From Leucobacter aridicollis (lineage in GTDB: Bacteria > Actinomycetota > Actinomycetes > Actinomycetales > Microbacteriaceae), in the NCBI RefSeq assembly GCF_013409595.1, contig NZ_JACCBD010000001.1:558001-622000 (forward strand): 64,000 bases of DNA. Reading direction: 5' to 3'. How positions within the stretch are numbered: the stretch's first letter is position 1; the number at the start of each line of letters is the position of its first letter. Of the stretch, positions 44,034 to 53,162 are shown one piece after another. The notes under the pieces are model-generated. The model did not search any database, was not told the origin of the DNA, and saw nothing but the letters and a program-made list of their open reading frames with translations. The position numbers and the translations under genes were made by a program.

Positions 44034-46928
44034 ATGACTGAGAGTATCAGCCGGACTTGGCTTTTTGCGCGCCCAGTGGTGGCCGAAAGCGACGCCGCGA
44101 AGGTGGCGAACGAGTGCTTTGGGGTGAGCGGCACGGCCGTCGAGGTCGGCAGCCAGCAAGACCGAAACTTCGCGATCAGGGGCGCCGGTGAGCGGAATAT
44201 CCTGCTGAAGTTCGATAACGCTGCCACGACAGAAGCCGACCGCGAGTTCCAGACACTCGTCGGGGGCGCGCTCGCCGCCGCTGGCGTCTCGACCCCGGCG
44301 CAGCTCGTGCCGATCCCTGGCGTCGAGATCACACACGAGACCGTGTCTGAGGTCGGAGAAGCCGAGACCGTCGTCGCTCGGGCGTTCGAGTGGGTTGAAG
44401 GGGCGCCTATCGCAGATGAGCCTGAGCTTCGCGGATTCCGTGCCGAACAGCTCGGCGAGCTCGCAGGCCGCTCGGTATCTGGTCTGCGGGGGGTCGCGCA
44501 TGCGGCGGCCGAGCGCGACATCCAGTGGGAGCTAAGCCGCGCGCTCGATGTTGTCGAACAGCTCGCCGACGCATTGCCCCTCGAGCGCCGCGAGCGCTGC
44601 CTCGCCGCCGCGCGCCGTGCGGATGCTGCGGTGCGCGCCGCCCAGCACGCGCTGCCTCGCCAGGTGATCCACGGCGACATCACTGCCGATAACGTGCTCT
44701 GCGACGCTCGCGGCACGCTGTGGGTTGTCGACCTCGGGGACGCGGCGATGTCGTGGCGAGTCGCTGAGCTCGCGGTGACTGCCGCCGACGTTCTCGGGCG
44801 CACGGGCAGCATTGCGCACACCGGGCGAGTGGTTCGCGGCTTTCTTACTGCCGCCACGCTCACTGAGACAGAACTCTCGGTCGTGTGGCCGCTCATCGTG
44901 CTCCGCGGGGCGGTACTCGCGGTGAGCGGGTGGAGCCAGCTCGATGTTGACCCTGGAAACGAGTACGCGCGCGAGCGGCTCGAGCACGAGTGGGAGGTGT
45001 TCGAGCGCGCCTGCGCCATCGACGAAGAGACAGCGTACGCGCAGCTGCGGCTCGCCGCCGGGATGCCGCATCGCCCTGACATCGAGTACGCGCCGCTCGC
45101 CGGGTCGCGGCCCCAGTTGCTTGATTTGGGGATTGAGAGCGCCGAGCTTGATCGGGGCGCCTGGCTCGAGGCTGGAATCGAAGATCGTCTCGCGCAGCGC
45201 GCACTCGAAACGGCACAGGCTGTCGCGGCCCCGTTCGGGCAGGCGCGCCTGAGTCGCGTATCGCCCCGCGCAGACGTGCCCGCAGCGGCGCGGGCTCGCT
45301 GCATCGAGCTGTGGACCGCGCCGGGCGCGACGCTCGTCGCACCGTATGCTGGCGAGCTCACTGCCGACGGCGATGCGCTCGAGCTGAGCGACAGTGGCGT
45401 CGTGCTTCGCCTTGAGGGCGTGCGGGCGCTTGCGCCTGCTGGGAGCGTGCTTGCCGGGGCGCTGATCGCGGTTGCCGAGTCCGGGCCGCCCGTGCGTGTG
45501 ACCAGGCGATTCGCCGGCGTCGAGCCTGCCGACCCGTTCGTTGAGTTCGACGGCGAGTACGAGTGCGACGGGGCGAGTGATCCCTCGCTGCTTGTTGGTG
45601 TCGTGCCAGTACCCGATCCTGATATCGAGCTGCGAAGCGAACGAGCGCGCCGCGACCTGGCGATGGGAGGGGCGAGCGAGCGCTACTATCTTGAGCCGCC
45701 GCGCATCGAGCGTGGCTGGGGCGCGCTGCTCATCGAGACTCGCGGTCGCGCCTACCTCGACATGGTGAATAACGTCACGGCTATTGGGCACTCCCATCCG
45801 GCGCTTGCAGATAGCGTGTCGCGACAGCTCAACCTGCTGAACACGAACTCGAGGTTTCTCTACGGCCTCTACGCAGATTTCACTTCCAGGTTGCTTGAGC
45901 ACTCGCCAGATCCCGCACTCGACGTGGTGATCCCCGTGAGCTCTGGCTCCGAGGCGAATGACCTCGCGCTGCGCCTCGCCCAGGTCGCCACGCAACGCAA
46001 GGTCGTTGTGGCGGCGCGCGAGGGGTACCACGGGTGGACGGTGGCGTCTGACGCTGTCAGCACGTCTGCGTTTGACAACCCCAACGCGGCGGGATCGCGG
46101 CCCGAATGGGTCGATATCGTGAGCGCCCCGAACTCCTACAGGGGCGAATACCGTGGCCCTGAGTCGGGTGAGCAGTACGTTGCGGAGCTGCGTGAGCGGC
46201 TCGCGGAGCTTGTTGCCGAGGGGCGGCCCCCGGCAGCGTTCATCTCGGAGCCCGTGCTTGGCAACGCGGGCGGAGTGATACCGCCAGCTGGCTACCTCGC
46301 TGGCGCGTATGACGCGATTCGCGCGGTTGGCGGCGTCGCAATCGCCGATGAGGTGCAGGTCGGGTACGGAAGGCTCGGTAGGCATTTCTGGGGCTCCGAG
46401 CTCGCTGGGGCAGTGCCCGACATCATTACCGTCGCGAAGGCCGCAGGAAACGCCTTCCCGCTTGGCGCGGTCATCACGAAGCGGGAGATCGTCGACGCGT
46501 TGCGGGAGGAGGGGATGTTTTTCTCATCATCTGGGGGCGCACCGGCAAGCATGGCAGCCGGGCTTGCCGTGCTCGACGTCATCCGCGACGAGGGGCTCCA
46601 GGAAAATGCTCGGGTGATTGGCGAGCACCTCGTCGCCGAGCTTGCGCGCCTTGCCGACAAGCACCCGATGATCGGTGCGGTGCACGGGTCGGGGCTCTAC
46701 CTCGGTGTCGAGTTGGTGCGAGACCGCGAGACCCGCGAGCCAGCGGTCGCTGAGACGCGCGAGGTATGCGAACTGCTGCTGCGCCACGGGGTCATCATGC
46801 AGGCGACGTCTGAGCGGCAGAACGTGTTGAAGGTGAAGCCGCCGATGACGCTCACTCGCGAGCAGGCTGACGTGTTCATTGCAGCGCTGGATCGTGTGCT
46901 CGAAGAAGTGAATTCGGAAGAGTTGTGA
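44034..46928 (+). CDS. Fusion of an APH-type kinase, a degenerate middle domain and a class III PLP aminotransferase/phospho-lyase
   Basis: 964 residues. Residues 20-340 are an aminoglycoside/choline-kinase fold: catalytic HGDITADNVL at 213-222 and metal-binding DLGD at 233-236. Residues about 400-490 are Ala/Val-rich beta sequence (LWTAPGATLVAPYAGELTA) where related fusions have an M23-like domain; no metal ligands are seen. Residues 540-964 are a class III PLP enzyme: SSGSEANDLALRLAQ, IADEVQVGYGR (Asp772) and Lys802 in ITVAKAAGNAFPLGAV. In animals hydroxylysine kinase plus the PLP phospho-lyases AGXT2L1/2 carry out phosphorylation followed by phosphate and ammonia elimination; this chain could do both steps. 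ATG 44034 preferred to GTG 44004. Confidence 0.88.
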   Translation: MTESISRTWLFARPVVAESDAAKVANECFGVSGTAVEVGSQQDRNFAIRGAGERNILLKFDNAATTEADREFQTLVGGALAAAGVSTPAQLVPIPGVEITHETVSEVGEAETVVARAFEWVEGAPIADEPELRGFRAEQLGELAGRSVSGLRGVAHAAAERDIQWELSRALDVVEQLADALPLERRERCLAAARRADAAVRAAQHALPRQVIHGDITADNVLCDARGTLWVVDLGDAAMSWRVAELAVTAADVLGRTGSIAHTGRVVRGFLTAATLTETELSVVWPLIVLRGAVLAVSGWSQLDVDPGNEYARERLEHEWEVFERACAIDEETAYAQLRLAAGMPHRPDIEYAPLAGSRPQLLDLGIESAELDRGAWLEAGIEDRLAQRALETAQAVAAPFGQARLSRVSPRADVPAAARARCIELWTAPGATLVAPYAGELTADGDALELSDSGVVLRLEGVRALAPAGSVLAGALIAVAESGPPVRVTRRFAGVEPADPFVEFDGEYECDGASDPSLLVGVVPVPDPDIELRSERARRDLAMGGASERYYLEPPRIERGWGALLIETRGRAYLDMVNNVTAIGHSHPALADSVSRQLNLLNTNSRFLYGLYADFTSRLLEHSPDPALDVVIPVSSGSEANDLALRLAQVATQRKVVVAAREGYHGWTVASDAVSTSAFDNPNAAGSRPEWVDIVSAPNSYRGEYRGPESGEQYVAELRERLAELVAEGRPPAAFISEPVLGNAGGVIPPAGYLAGAYDAIRAVGGVAIADEVQVGYGRLGRHFWGSELAGAVPDIITVAKAAGNAFPLGAVITKREIVDALREEGMFFSSSGGAPASMAAGLAVLDVIRDEGLQENARVIGEHLVAELARLADKHPMIGAVHGSGLYLGVELVRDRETREPAVAETREVCELLLRHGVIMQATSERQNVLKVKPPMTLTREQADVFIAALDRVLEEVNSEEL

Positions 46929-46939
46929 CGAATTGTGAT
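46923..46939. promoter_or_regulatory. Tandem TTGTGAY boxes ahead of dctP
   Basis: TTGTGAC at 46923 and TTGTGAT at 46933 lie 10 bases apart in the same direction. They overlap the stop codon of the fusion gene and precede the AT-rich dctP leader. They match the dctQ palindrome half-site. Confidence 0.55.
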
Positions 46940-47055
46940 GAATTTACTTCAAAAAGTGTTGTATGGTGATTAGGTGCCCGATCGAAAAGATCTTTCGATG
47001 ATGAAACTGAATTCTCGTGGCACGCATCTGTGAAGGCAGACCGGAGGTATCAAAG

Positions 47056-48069
47056 ATGATCAAACGCAAAATTCTCGCGGCGAGCGTCGCCGCTGTTGTT
47101 GGGCTCGCACTCGCCGGTTGCTCGGCAGGTGGCGACGGTGGTGACTCAAGTGAGGCCGGGTCGACGACGACAATTTCGGTGTCACACGTCGAATCGTCAT
47201 CGAGCATCACCCACAAGACCCTTGAAGCTGTCGCAGACCGCGTGAAGGAGCGGTCGGGTGGCTCGCTCGAGCTCGAGATCTACCCAGACGGCCAGCTCGG
47301 TACGTCTGCAGACACGTTGCAGCAGTCTGCATCGGGCGAGCCCCTCATCGGGTACACCGATGCGGCCGAGCTCTCGGCGCTGGCGCCGAGCAGCAACCTC
47401 GACGTGCTCGCGGGGCCGTTCCTGTTCGAAAACACCGACCAGGCACAGACGTTCCACGAGTCAGATGTGTTCGCGGAGATGAACGACGCGCTTGCCGAAG
47501 AGGGCGGGGTTCGCGTGCTCGCGCTGAACTACTTCCTCGGCACCCGCAACATTCTCGGCAAGGACGCGTACCCAGAGCCCGCAGACCTCGGGGGCGTGAA
47601 GCTCCGAGTACCTCCGATCGATTCGTTCACCCGCACCACCGAGCTGCTCGGCGCCGTGCCGACGACTGTCGACTACACGGAGGTCTACAGCGCGCTGCAG
47701 CAGGGCGTCGTCGACGCAGCAGAGAACGACATCAACTCGATGCTCGACCAGAAGTGGGGAGAGGCTGCGAACCAGCTCACCATGACCCACCACTTCCAGC
47801 TCTTCCTCGGCTTCGCGATCGGTACCGCAGCGTTCGACGCACTCACCGAAGAGCAGCAGCAGATCCTCGTTGAGGAGTTCGCGCAGGGCGGGGTCGACTC
47901 GACAGCCGAGAACGCCTCGATCGAGAGCGACACGCTCCAGGCGCTCGAAGACGCGGGCGTGACAATCACCGAAGCGAACCTCAAAGCGTACCGAGAGACG
48001 ACGAAGTCGTACTACGACGGCTACCCCGAGGGGCTGCTCGACAGCGTGCGCTCAGCCGCAGGCATGTAA
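47056..48069 (+). CDS. dctP: TRAP transporter solute-binding lipoprotein DctP
   Basis: 337 residues. Basic start, hydrophobic core, then lipobox LAGCSAGG; a lipoprotein TRAP receptor suits a Gram-positive cell. DctP features include SGGSLELEIYPDGQLGTSADTLQQSASGEPLIGY and LGGVKLRVPP with TVDYTEVYSALQQGVVDAAENDINSML, where the conserved Arg of RVPP normally grips a carboxylate. ATG 47056 follows GGAGG; the longer frame lacks a signal peptide. It is encoded apart from dctQM, in the opposite arm. Confidence 0.93.
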   Translation: MIKRKILAASVAAVVGLALAGCSAGGDGGDSSEAGSTTTISVSHVESSSSITHKTLEAVADRVKERSGGSLELEIYPDGQLGTSADTLQQSASGEPLIGYTDAAELSALAPSSNLDVLAGPFLFENTDQAQTFHESDVFAEMNDALAEEGGVRVLALNYFLGTRNILGKDAYPEPADLGGVKLRVPPIDSFTRTTELLGAVPTTVDYTEVYSALQQGVVDAAENDINSMLDQKWGEAANQLTMTHHFQLFLGFAIGTAAFDALTEEQQQILVEEFAQGGVDSTAENASIESDTLQALEDAGVTITEANLKAYRETTKSYYDGYPEGLLDSVRSAAGM

Positions 48070-48076
48070 TTGGTCG

Positions 48077-48103
48077 GGTTTGGCGGGCAGTGCCCGCCAA
48101 ACC
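48077..48103 (+). terminator. Hairpin after dctP
   Basis: A 13-base perfect stem, GGTTTGGCGGGCA against its complement, with a minimal loop at 48090. It may end most dctP transcripts and keep the downstream enzymes at a lower level, as is usual for binding-protein genes. Confidence 0.75.
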
Positions 48104-48157
48104 TGCCTTCGCGGTGCCCGAATCCGAGATTCGCACCGAACAGAAAGCAGGATTTTG

Positions 48158-49555
48158 ATGAGTGTCACCGCCGAGATCAATGGTGAAGTGTCGTACTGGT
48201 TTTCGCAGGTCGCAACCAGGCCCGCGAGAGCTCCACTCGATCGCGACCTCACCGTCGACGTCGCACTCGTCGGCGCGGGATACACGAACCTCTGGATCGC
48301 CTACTACCTGAAGCAGGCTCGGCCGGATCTCGAAATCGCGATCCTCGAGCGCGAGGTCGCAGGATTTGGGGCGTCGAGCCGCAACGGCGGCTGGATCTCG
48401 TACGGGCTCCCCGGGCAGCACAGCCGCTACGCGAAGGCGCACGGAGTGCAGGCGGTTCGAGACTTTCAGCGCGAGCTGTTCGCGACGATCGGTGAGATCG
48501 TCGACGTCGCCGCGCGAGAGGGCATCGAGGCCGACATCGCCCACGAGGGTGAAGTCGCAATCGCGCGAAACCCCGCCCAGCTCGCGCGGCTGCGCGAGGA
48601 GTATGAGGGCGGCTCGCAGTGGGGGTTTGGCCCCGGCGACCTTGTCATGCTCGACCGTGACGGCGCGAACGAGCACGCGAGGCTCTCGAACGCCGTTGGT
48701 GGCCTCTGGTCCCCGCACTGCGCTCGCGTGCAACCGGCGCTGCTCGCCTCGGGCCTCGCCGACACCGTCGAGCGGATGGGCGTGCGCATCTACGAGCACA
48801 CCGCAGTCTCCGAGATTGTGCCGCACACGGCACTCACCGAACGCGGCAACAGGGTATCCGCCGAGTTCGTTGTGCGCGGCACCGAGGGCTACACCAACTC
48901 GTTGAAGGGCCACTCGCGTGACTGGCTTCCGAAGCTGTCGAGCATGCTCGTGACCGAGCCGCTCACTCCCGAGCAGCATCGCGAGATCGGCTGGGACACA
49001 AACGTGATGGTTCGAGACGCGGGCCACTTTTTCAGCTACATTCACCGCACCGCAGACGACAGGATCGCGCTCGGCGGGCCGGGCGTTCCCTACCTGTGGG
49101 GCTCTGGCTGGGACGACAGGGGGAGCACGCTGCCAGCCTCTGAGCAGGCGCTCGTCCGTGCACTGCACACGCTCTTCCCGATGCTCAAAGACCACCCGAT
49201 CGCGCACACATGGACCGGGATTCTCGGGATCCCGCGGAACTGGTCGGCCACAGTCACGCTCGACCGCGCCAGCGGGATGGCTGTCGCTGGCGGCTATGTC
49301 GGTGACGGGGTGACGAGCACAAACCTCGCGGGGCGCACAATGCGCGACCTGATTCTGGGGGAGGACACGCAGCTCACGCGCATGCCCTGGGTCGGCGGGC
49401 AGATTCGCAAGTGGGAGCCCGAGCCGCTGCGCTGGATTGCGCTTCGCGGCATGTACGGAGTGTACAACCTCGCTGACAGGCTTGAGGATCGGTCGGGGAG
49501 CCCGAAGACGTCGATTCTCGCGCGTGCCGCAAACGTCATCGCCGGCCGGAGCTGA
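48158..49555 (+). CDS. FAD-dependent oxidoreductase, DAO family (gamma-glutamylputrescine-oxidase-like)
   Basis: 465 residues. Dinucleotide-binding fold VDVALVGAGYTNLWIAYYL near residue 30 and the block GFGASSRNGGWISYGLPG, typical of PuuB-like amine oxidases in the DAO family. It oxidises a secondary or primary amine to imine or aldehyde with FAD. ATG 48158 follows AGCAGGA. It is between dctP and the 2-hydroxyacid dehydrogenase in one transcription direction, so it handles either the imported amine or an intermediate. Confidence 0.9.
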   Translation: MSVTAEINGEVSYWFSQVATRPARAPLDRDLTVDVALVGAGYTNLWIAYYLKQARPDLEIAILEREVAGFGASSRNGGWISYGLPGQHSRYAKAHGVQAVRDFQRELFATIGEIVDVAAREGIEADIAHEGEVAIARNPAQLARLREEYEGGSQWGFGPGDLVMLDRDGANEHARLSNAVGGLWSPHCARVQPALLASGLADTVERMGVRIYEHTAVSEIVPHTALTERGNRVSAEFVVRGTEGYTNSLKGHSRDWLPKLSSMLVTEPLTPEQHREIGWDTNVMVRDAGHFFSYIHRTADDRIALGGPGVPYLWGSGWDDRGSTLPASEQALVRALHTLFPMLKDHPIAHTWTGILGIPRNWSATVTLDRASGMAVAGGYVGDGVTSTNLAGRTMRDLILGEDTQLTRMPWVGGQIRKWEPEPLRWIALRGMYGVYNLADRLEDRSGSPKTSILARAANVIAGRS

Positions 49556-49573
49556 CTGGGCGAGGATTGCATC

Positions 49574-50527
49574 ATGACTGTTCCACGAAACACGCTGCTC
49601 GTTGTCCCTGACGCAGAGAGTGACGCAGACGCTGCAGCCTTTCGAGCGTGCTTTGCGGCGGTCGCGCCGCAGGGCGTCGAGCTCAGGGTGCACGTTGGCC
49701 AACCGGCGACCGATGCGGCGTGGCGGGAGCTCGTCGCTGATGCCGACGGCATCGTCTTGAACTGGCGGTTGCCAGACGAGGCGTTGCGGGCAGCGACCAA
49801 GCTTCGCGTCGTGTCGTTTCTCGGGACGGGCGCGGCAGATCACCTTGATCTTGGCGCCGCCCAGGCTCGCGGAATCGACGTTCGAACGGTGTCTGGCTAT
49901 TCGAACGACGCCGTCGCGGAGCACACACTCGGGCTGCTGCTTGCGCTCGCCCGCGGCACGGTTGCGCGAAACCGCGAGCTCCGCGAGGGCGAGTGGCTGC
50001 CTGCGACAGGGATGCAGCTGTCTGGCAAACGCCTGGGCCTCGTCGGCTACGGCGGTATCGGGCAGCGGGTCGCTGAGCTCGGCGCGGCGTTTGGGATGGA
50101 CGTTGTCGCGTGGACGCGCAGCGGCCGCGTCGCCAGCCCCGCGCGGTTCGCCGAGCTCGCCGAGGTGTTGAGCGAGAGCGACGTCGTCAGCCTGCACCTC
50201 TCGCTGACGCCTGGGACAACTGCCTGCATCGGCGCCGAGGAGCTCGCAACCATGCGCGAGGGGGCCCTGCTTCTCAACACCGCCCGCGGGGCGCTCGTTG
50301 ACGAAGCCGCGGTGCTCGACGCCCTCGACTCAGGCAGGCTTGGCGGGTACGCGACTGACGTTTTCGTCGAGGAACCGGCGCCGCCAGGGTCGCCACTCCT
50401 CGCTCACCCGCGCGTGCTTGCGACTCCACACATCGGCTACGCCACCGCCGACGCAGAGGCGGCACTGCTTCGACGTGGCATCGAAAACGCTATCGCTGGC
50501 CTCACCGGGGCCAGCCCAACGACCTAG
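49574..50527 (+). CDS. D-isomer 2-hydroxyacid dehydrogenase (second copy in the TRAP cluster)
   Basis: 317 residues. NAD loop LGLVGYGGIGQRVAELGAAFGM near residue 155; catalytic Arg in NTARGALVDEAAV, Glu in FVEEPAPPG, and His in LATPHIGYAT. It differs clearly from the enzyme at 40480, so they likely act on different substrates. It begins 18 bases after the FAD enzyme. Confidence 0.9.
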   Translation: MTVPRNTLLVVPDAESDADAAAFRACFAAVAPQGVELRVHVGQPATDAAWRELVADADGIVLNWRLPDEALRAATKLRVVSFLGTGAADHLDLGAAQARGIDVRTVSGYSNDAVAEHTLGLLLALARGTVARNRELREGEWLPATGMQLSGKRLGLVGYGGIGQRVAELGAAFGMDVVAWTRSGRVASPARFAELAEVLSESDVVSLHLSLTPGTTACIGAEELATMREGALLLNTARGALVDEAAVLDALDSGRLGGYATDVFVEEPAPPGSPLLAHPRVLATPHIGYATADAEAALLRRGIENAIAGLTGASPTT

Positions 50528-50563
50528 CCAGACACGGCCATGCGCTCCAACGAAGGGACACCC

Positions 50564-52222
50564 ATGTCACAGCACGCATCTCGCAGCGGCGGCGAACTTC
50601 TCGTCGACACACTTGCCGAGCAGGGGGTGACCCGCGTCAGCTGCGTACCCGGCGAAAGCTACCTGCCGGTGCTCGACGCACTGCGCGAGGCGCCAATCGA
50701 GGTTGACGTGTGTCGCCACGAGGCTGGCGCGGGCAACATGGCGGTCGCGACAGGCAAGCTCACTGGCCGAGCGGGAGTCGCGATGGTCACCCGCGGGCCA
50801 GGCGCGATGCACGCTGCCATCTCGGTGCACACCGCCGAGCAGGACGCGGTACCGATGCTGCTGCTCATCGGACAGGTCGCGCTGCGAGACCGCGAGCGCG
50901 GCGGGTTCCAAGAGATGAACTACCACGAGGTCTTCGGATCTGTCGCGAAGTGGGTTGTTTCGCTCGACACCGTCGAACGCATCCCAGAGACGATCGCGCG
51001 GGCGTTCCGGATCGCCGAGGGCGGCAGGCCGGGCCCAGTGGTGATCGAGATGCCCGAGGACGTGCTCGCTGAGACCGCGGCAGTCGCGGCAGTGCCCCGC
51101 ATCGAGCCGCTCACCGCGGCCCCGACCCCCGCCGCGGTCGCGCAGATTCGGGAGCGCCTGCGGGTCGCGAAACGCCCACTCGTGCTGCTCGGCCGCAGCA
51201 CATGGTCGCAGGAGACAGCCGACGCAGCCCTCGCGTTCGCCGAGCGCTACGAGCTACCAACGCTCGCAGCCTTCCGCTGTCAGGACTACATCGACAACAC
51301 GTCTGCCTATTACGGTGGCCACGTCGGGCTCGGCACCGACGCTGCGCTCGCCGCCAGGCTCGAAGAGGCAGACGTGATCCTCGCGGTTGGCGGTCACATC
51401 GGTGACGCCGAAACCAAGGGCTACGAGATCTTGGGGCCCAAGCCTGGCCGCACGCTCATACACGTTGCGGCGAGCGAGATGGACGTCGACAGGTACCTGC
51501 AGGCGACGATCGCGGTGCAGGCGACCCCGCGGGCGTTCTTCGACGCCATGCTCGGGGCGGCTGGGGAGCCCCCTGTCGCCGCGAGTGGCGCGCGACGCGA
51601 CTGGGTGAGCACGGTTCGGAGCGAAGAGGTCGCGCGCTCGATCCCGCCGGTGCAGAGCGACGACCTGCTGTCAGCGATCATGACGCAGCTCGCCGACGAG
51701 CTCCCGGCCGACGCGATCGTCGCGAACGGGGCAGGCAACTACGCGGTGTGGGTGCACCAGTTCGTGAAGTACCGGCGGTACGGCACGCAGCTCGCGCCCG
51801 CGAGCGGCGCCATGGGCTTTGGGCTTCCCGCGGGCATCGCCGGGGGCCTCGTCCACCCTGGCCGCCAGGTTGTCGTGTTCGCTGGCGACGGCTGCTTCAG
51901 CATGGCGATGACCGAGATGGGTGTGCTGCGCAGCTCAGGCGTGCCAGCCGTTGTCGTCATCGTGAATAACGGCATCTACGGCACCATCAGGTTGCATCAG
52001 GAGCGCCGCTACCCTGGCCGTGTCAGCGCCACCTCGTTCGAGAACCCAGACTTTGTGATGCTCGCACAGGCGTTTGGGTTCACAGCAGAACGCGTGACCA
52101 CCGCCGACGACTTCATGCGCGTGTACCGCGCTGCGACCGCAAGCGGCGAGGCCGCGGTGATCGAGGTCGTTGTCGATCCGCTCAGGTCAACCCCGAGCGT
52201 GAGGCTCGACGAGCTCGTGTAG
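50564..52222 (+). CDS. Thiamine diphosphate-dependent enzyme, acetolactate-synthase-like
   Basis: 552 residues with the three domains of the family: N-terminal PYR (CRHEAGAGNMAVATGKLTGRAGVAMVTRGPG; catalytic Glu in RHEAGA), central Rossmann-like domain (LVLLGRSTW), and C-terminal PP domain with the ThDP/Mg motif GDGCFSMAMTEMGVLRSSGVPAVVVIVNN. It decarboxylates or ligates 2-keto acids. A true biosynthetic acetolactate synthase would normally be near ilvN/ilvC; here the neighbours are catabolic, so a dedicated keto-acid step after the hydroxyacid dehydrogenase is more likely. Confidence 0.9.
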   Translation: MSQHASRSGGELLVDTLAEQGVTRVSCVPGESYLPVLDALREAPIEVDVCRHEAGAGNMAVATGKLTGRAGVAMVTRGPGAMHAAISVHTAEQDAVPMLLLIGQVALRDRERGGFQEMNYHEVFGSVAKWVVSLDTVERIPETIARAFRIAEGGRPGPVVIEMPEDVLAETAAVAAVPRIEPLTAAPTPAAVAQIRERLRVAKRPLVLLGRSTWSQETADAALAFAERYELPTLAAFRCQDYIDNTSAYYGGHVGLGTDAALAARLEEADVILAVGGHIGDAETKGYEILGPKPGRTLIHVAASEMDVDRYLQATIAVQATPRAFFDAMLGAAGEPPVAASGARRDWVSTVRSEEVARSIPPVQSDDLLSAIMTQLADELPADAIVANGAGNYAVWVHQFVKYRRYGTQLAPASGAMGFGLPAGIAGGLVHPGRQVVVFAGDGCFSMAMTEMGVLRSSGVPAVVVIVNNGIYGTIRLHQERRYPGRVSATSFENPDFVMLAQAFGFTAERVTTADDFMRVYRAATASGEAAVIEVVVDPLRSTPSVRLDELV

Positions 52223-52228
52223 CTGGCG

Positions 52229-53125
52229 CTAGCGCTCAGACCTGTCGAGCAGGTCGAGGAGCCGCTTCGAGCCGTGCGCGGTGGTGACGCCAGCCGCCGC
52301 CGCGCGCACCCGAAGTTCTGCGTCGCTCGTGACGACGACGCCGAGGCCGCCCTTACTTGCGACCGCTGCGGCTTCCTCGACGATCGCGTCGTCGCCCGAG
52401 GTCGTCGCGTCGACGACGCGCACGTTCTCGGTCGTTGAGATGCCCCGAGCGGTGCTCTCGGTGACGAACACCCACTCGGGGAACACAAGGCCGCCGTGGA
52501 GGTCTGCCGGCATCTCAAAGAACGCGGCGCGAACACCCTCGCCCGAGAGCGCGTGCGCCTCGATGCGATCGCGGAGCCGCTCGGTCGATCCCTTGCGGTC
52601 CTTCCACCAGCCGTCGGGCACGGTGCCGACGACGTTCGCCGCGTCGACGATGATCACCGGGGTGCGGCGCACGAGCGGCTTGAGCAGCTCCCAGGTCGTC
52701 GCGAACGCCGGGTGGAGATCTTTGCGCTCGACCTCGTCGACGGGCACCCACTCGAGCGCGTGGCTCTCGGGGTCGGTGATCTCGGGGGTGAACGGGGTGG
52801 TCACCTCAGCGACCACGGTCGTGTACGACCAGCCACCGCGGTCGAGCACGTGCGTGTAGCGGGGCAGCACGGCGTCGTCGGGAACCCCGGCCTCCTCCTG
52901 GGCCTCACGAATCGCTCCGGCGATCATTTCCTCGCCCTGGTTGATCGCGCCGCCGGGGATGCCCCAGGTGTTGCCGTGGTCGCTCCAGCTCACGCGATGC
53001 TGCATGAGGATCGCGTCGAGCCCGCGATCGTAGGCGAGCAGGCCGGCGGCCCCGAACTTGCCCCAGTAGCGGTTTCCGTCTGCGGCCGTCACCCACGCGT
53101 CGCCGGGATCTCGAAGGTCGCTCAT
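52229..53125 (-). CDS. Nudix hydrolase fused to a YacP-like NYN ribonuclease domain
   Basis: 298 residues. Residues 20-150 are Nudix: GAINQGE then REAQEEAGV (about 59-81) give a complete Nudix box. Residues 156-295 look like a NYN/PIN-type nuclease: VIIVDAANVVG (Asp161), TSGDDAIVEEAAAVA, and VVVTSDAELR, matching the acidic residues of YacP (Rae1-like) proteins. The two parts suggest linked nucleotide and RNA processing. It ends 7 bases from the convergent ThDP gene. Confidence 0.87.
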   Translation of the reverse strand: MSDLRDPGDAWVTAADGNRYWGKFGAAGLLAYDRGLDAILMQHRVSWSDHGNTWGIPGGAINQGEEMIAGAIREAQEEAGVPDDAVLPRYTHVLDRGGWSYTTVVAEVTTPFTPEITDPESHALEWVPVDEVERKDLHPAFATTWELLKPLVRRTPVIIVDAANVVGTVPDGWWKDRKGSTERLRDRIEAHALSGEGVRAAFFEMPADLHGGLVFPEWVFVTESTARGISTTENVRVVDATTSGDDAIVEEAAAVASKGGLGVVVTSDAELRVRAAAAGVTTAHGSKRLLDLLDRSER

Positions 53126-53162
53126 GGCTCCCAGACTACCGGGCGGGCCGCGAACGCACCCG

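Noticed and set aside
50564..52222. Biosynthetic acetolactate synthase (ilvB)
   Set aside because: The context is catabolic, with no ilvN or ilvC; family resemblance alone does not set the reaction.
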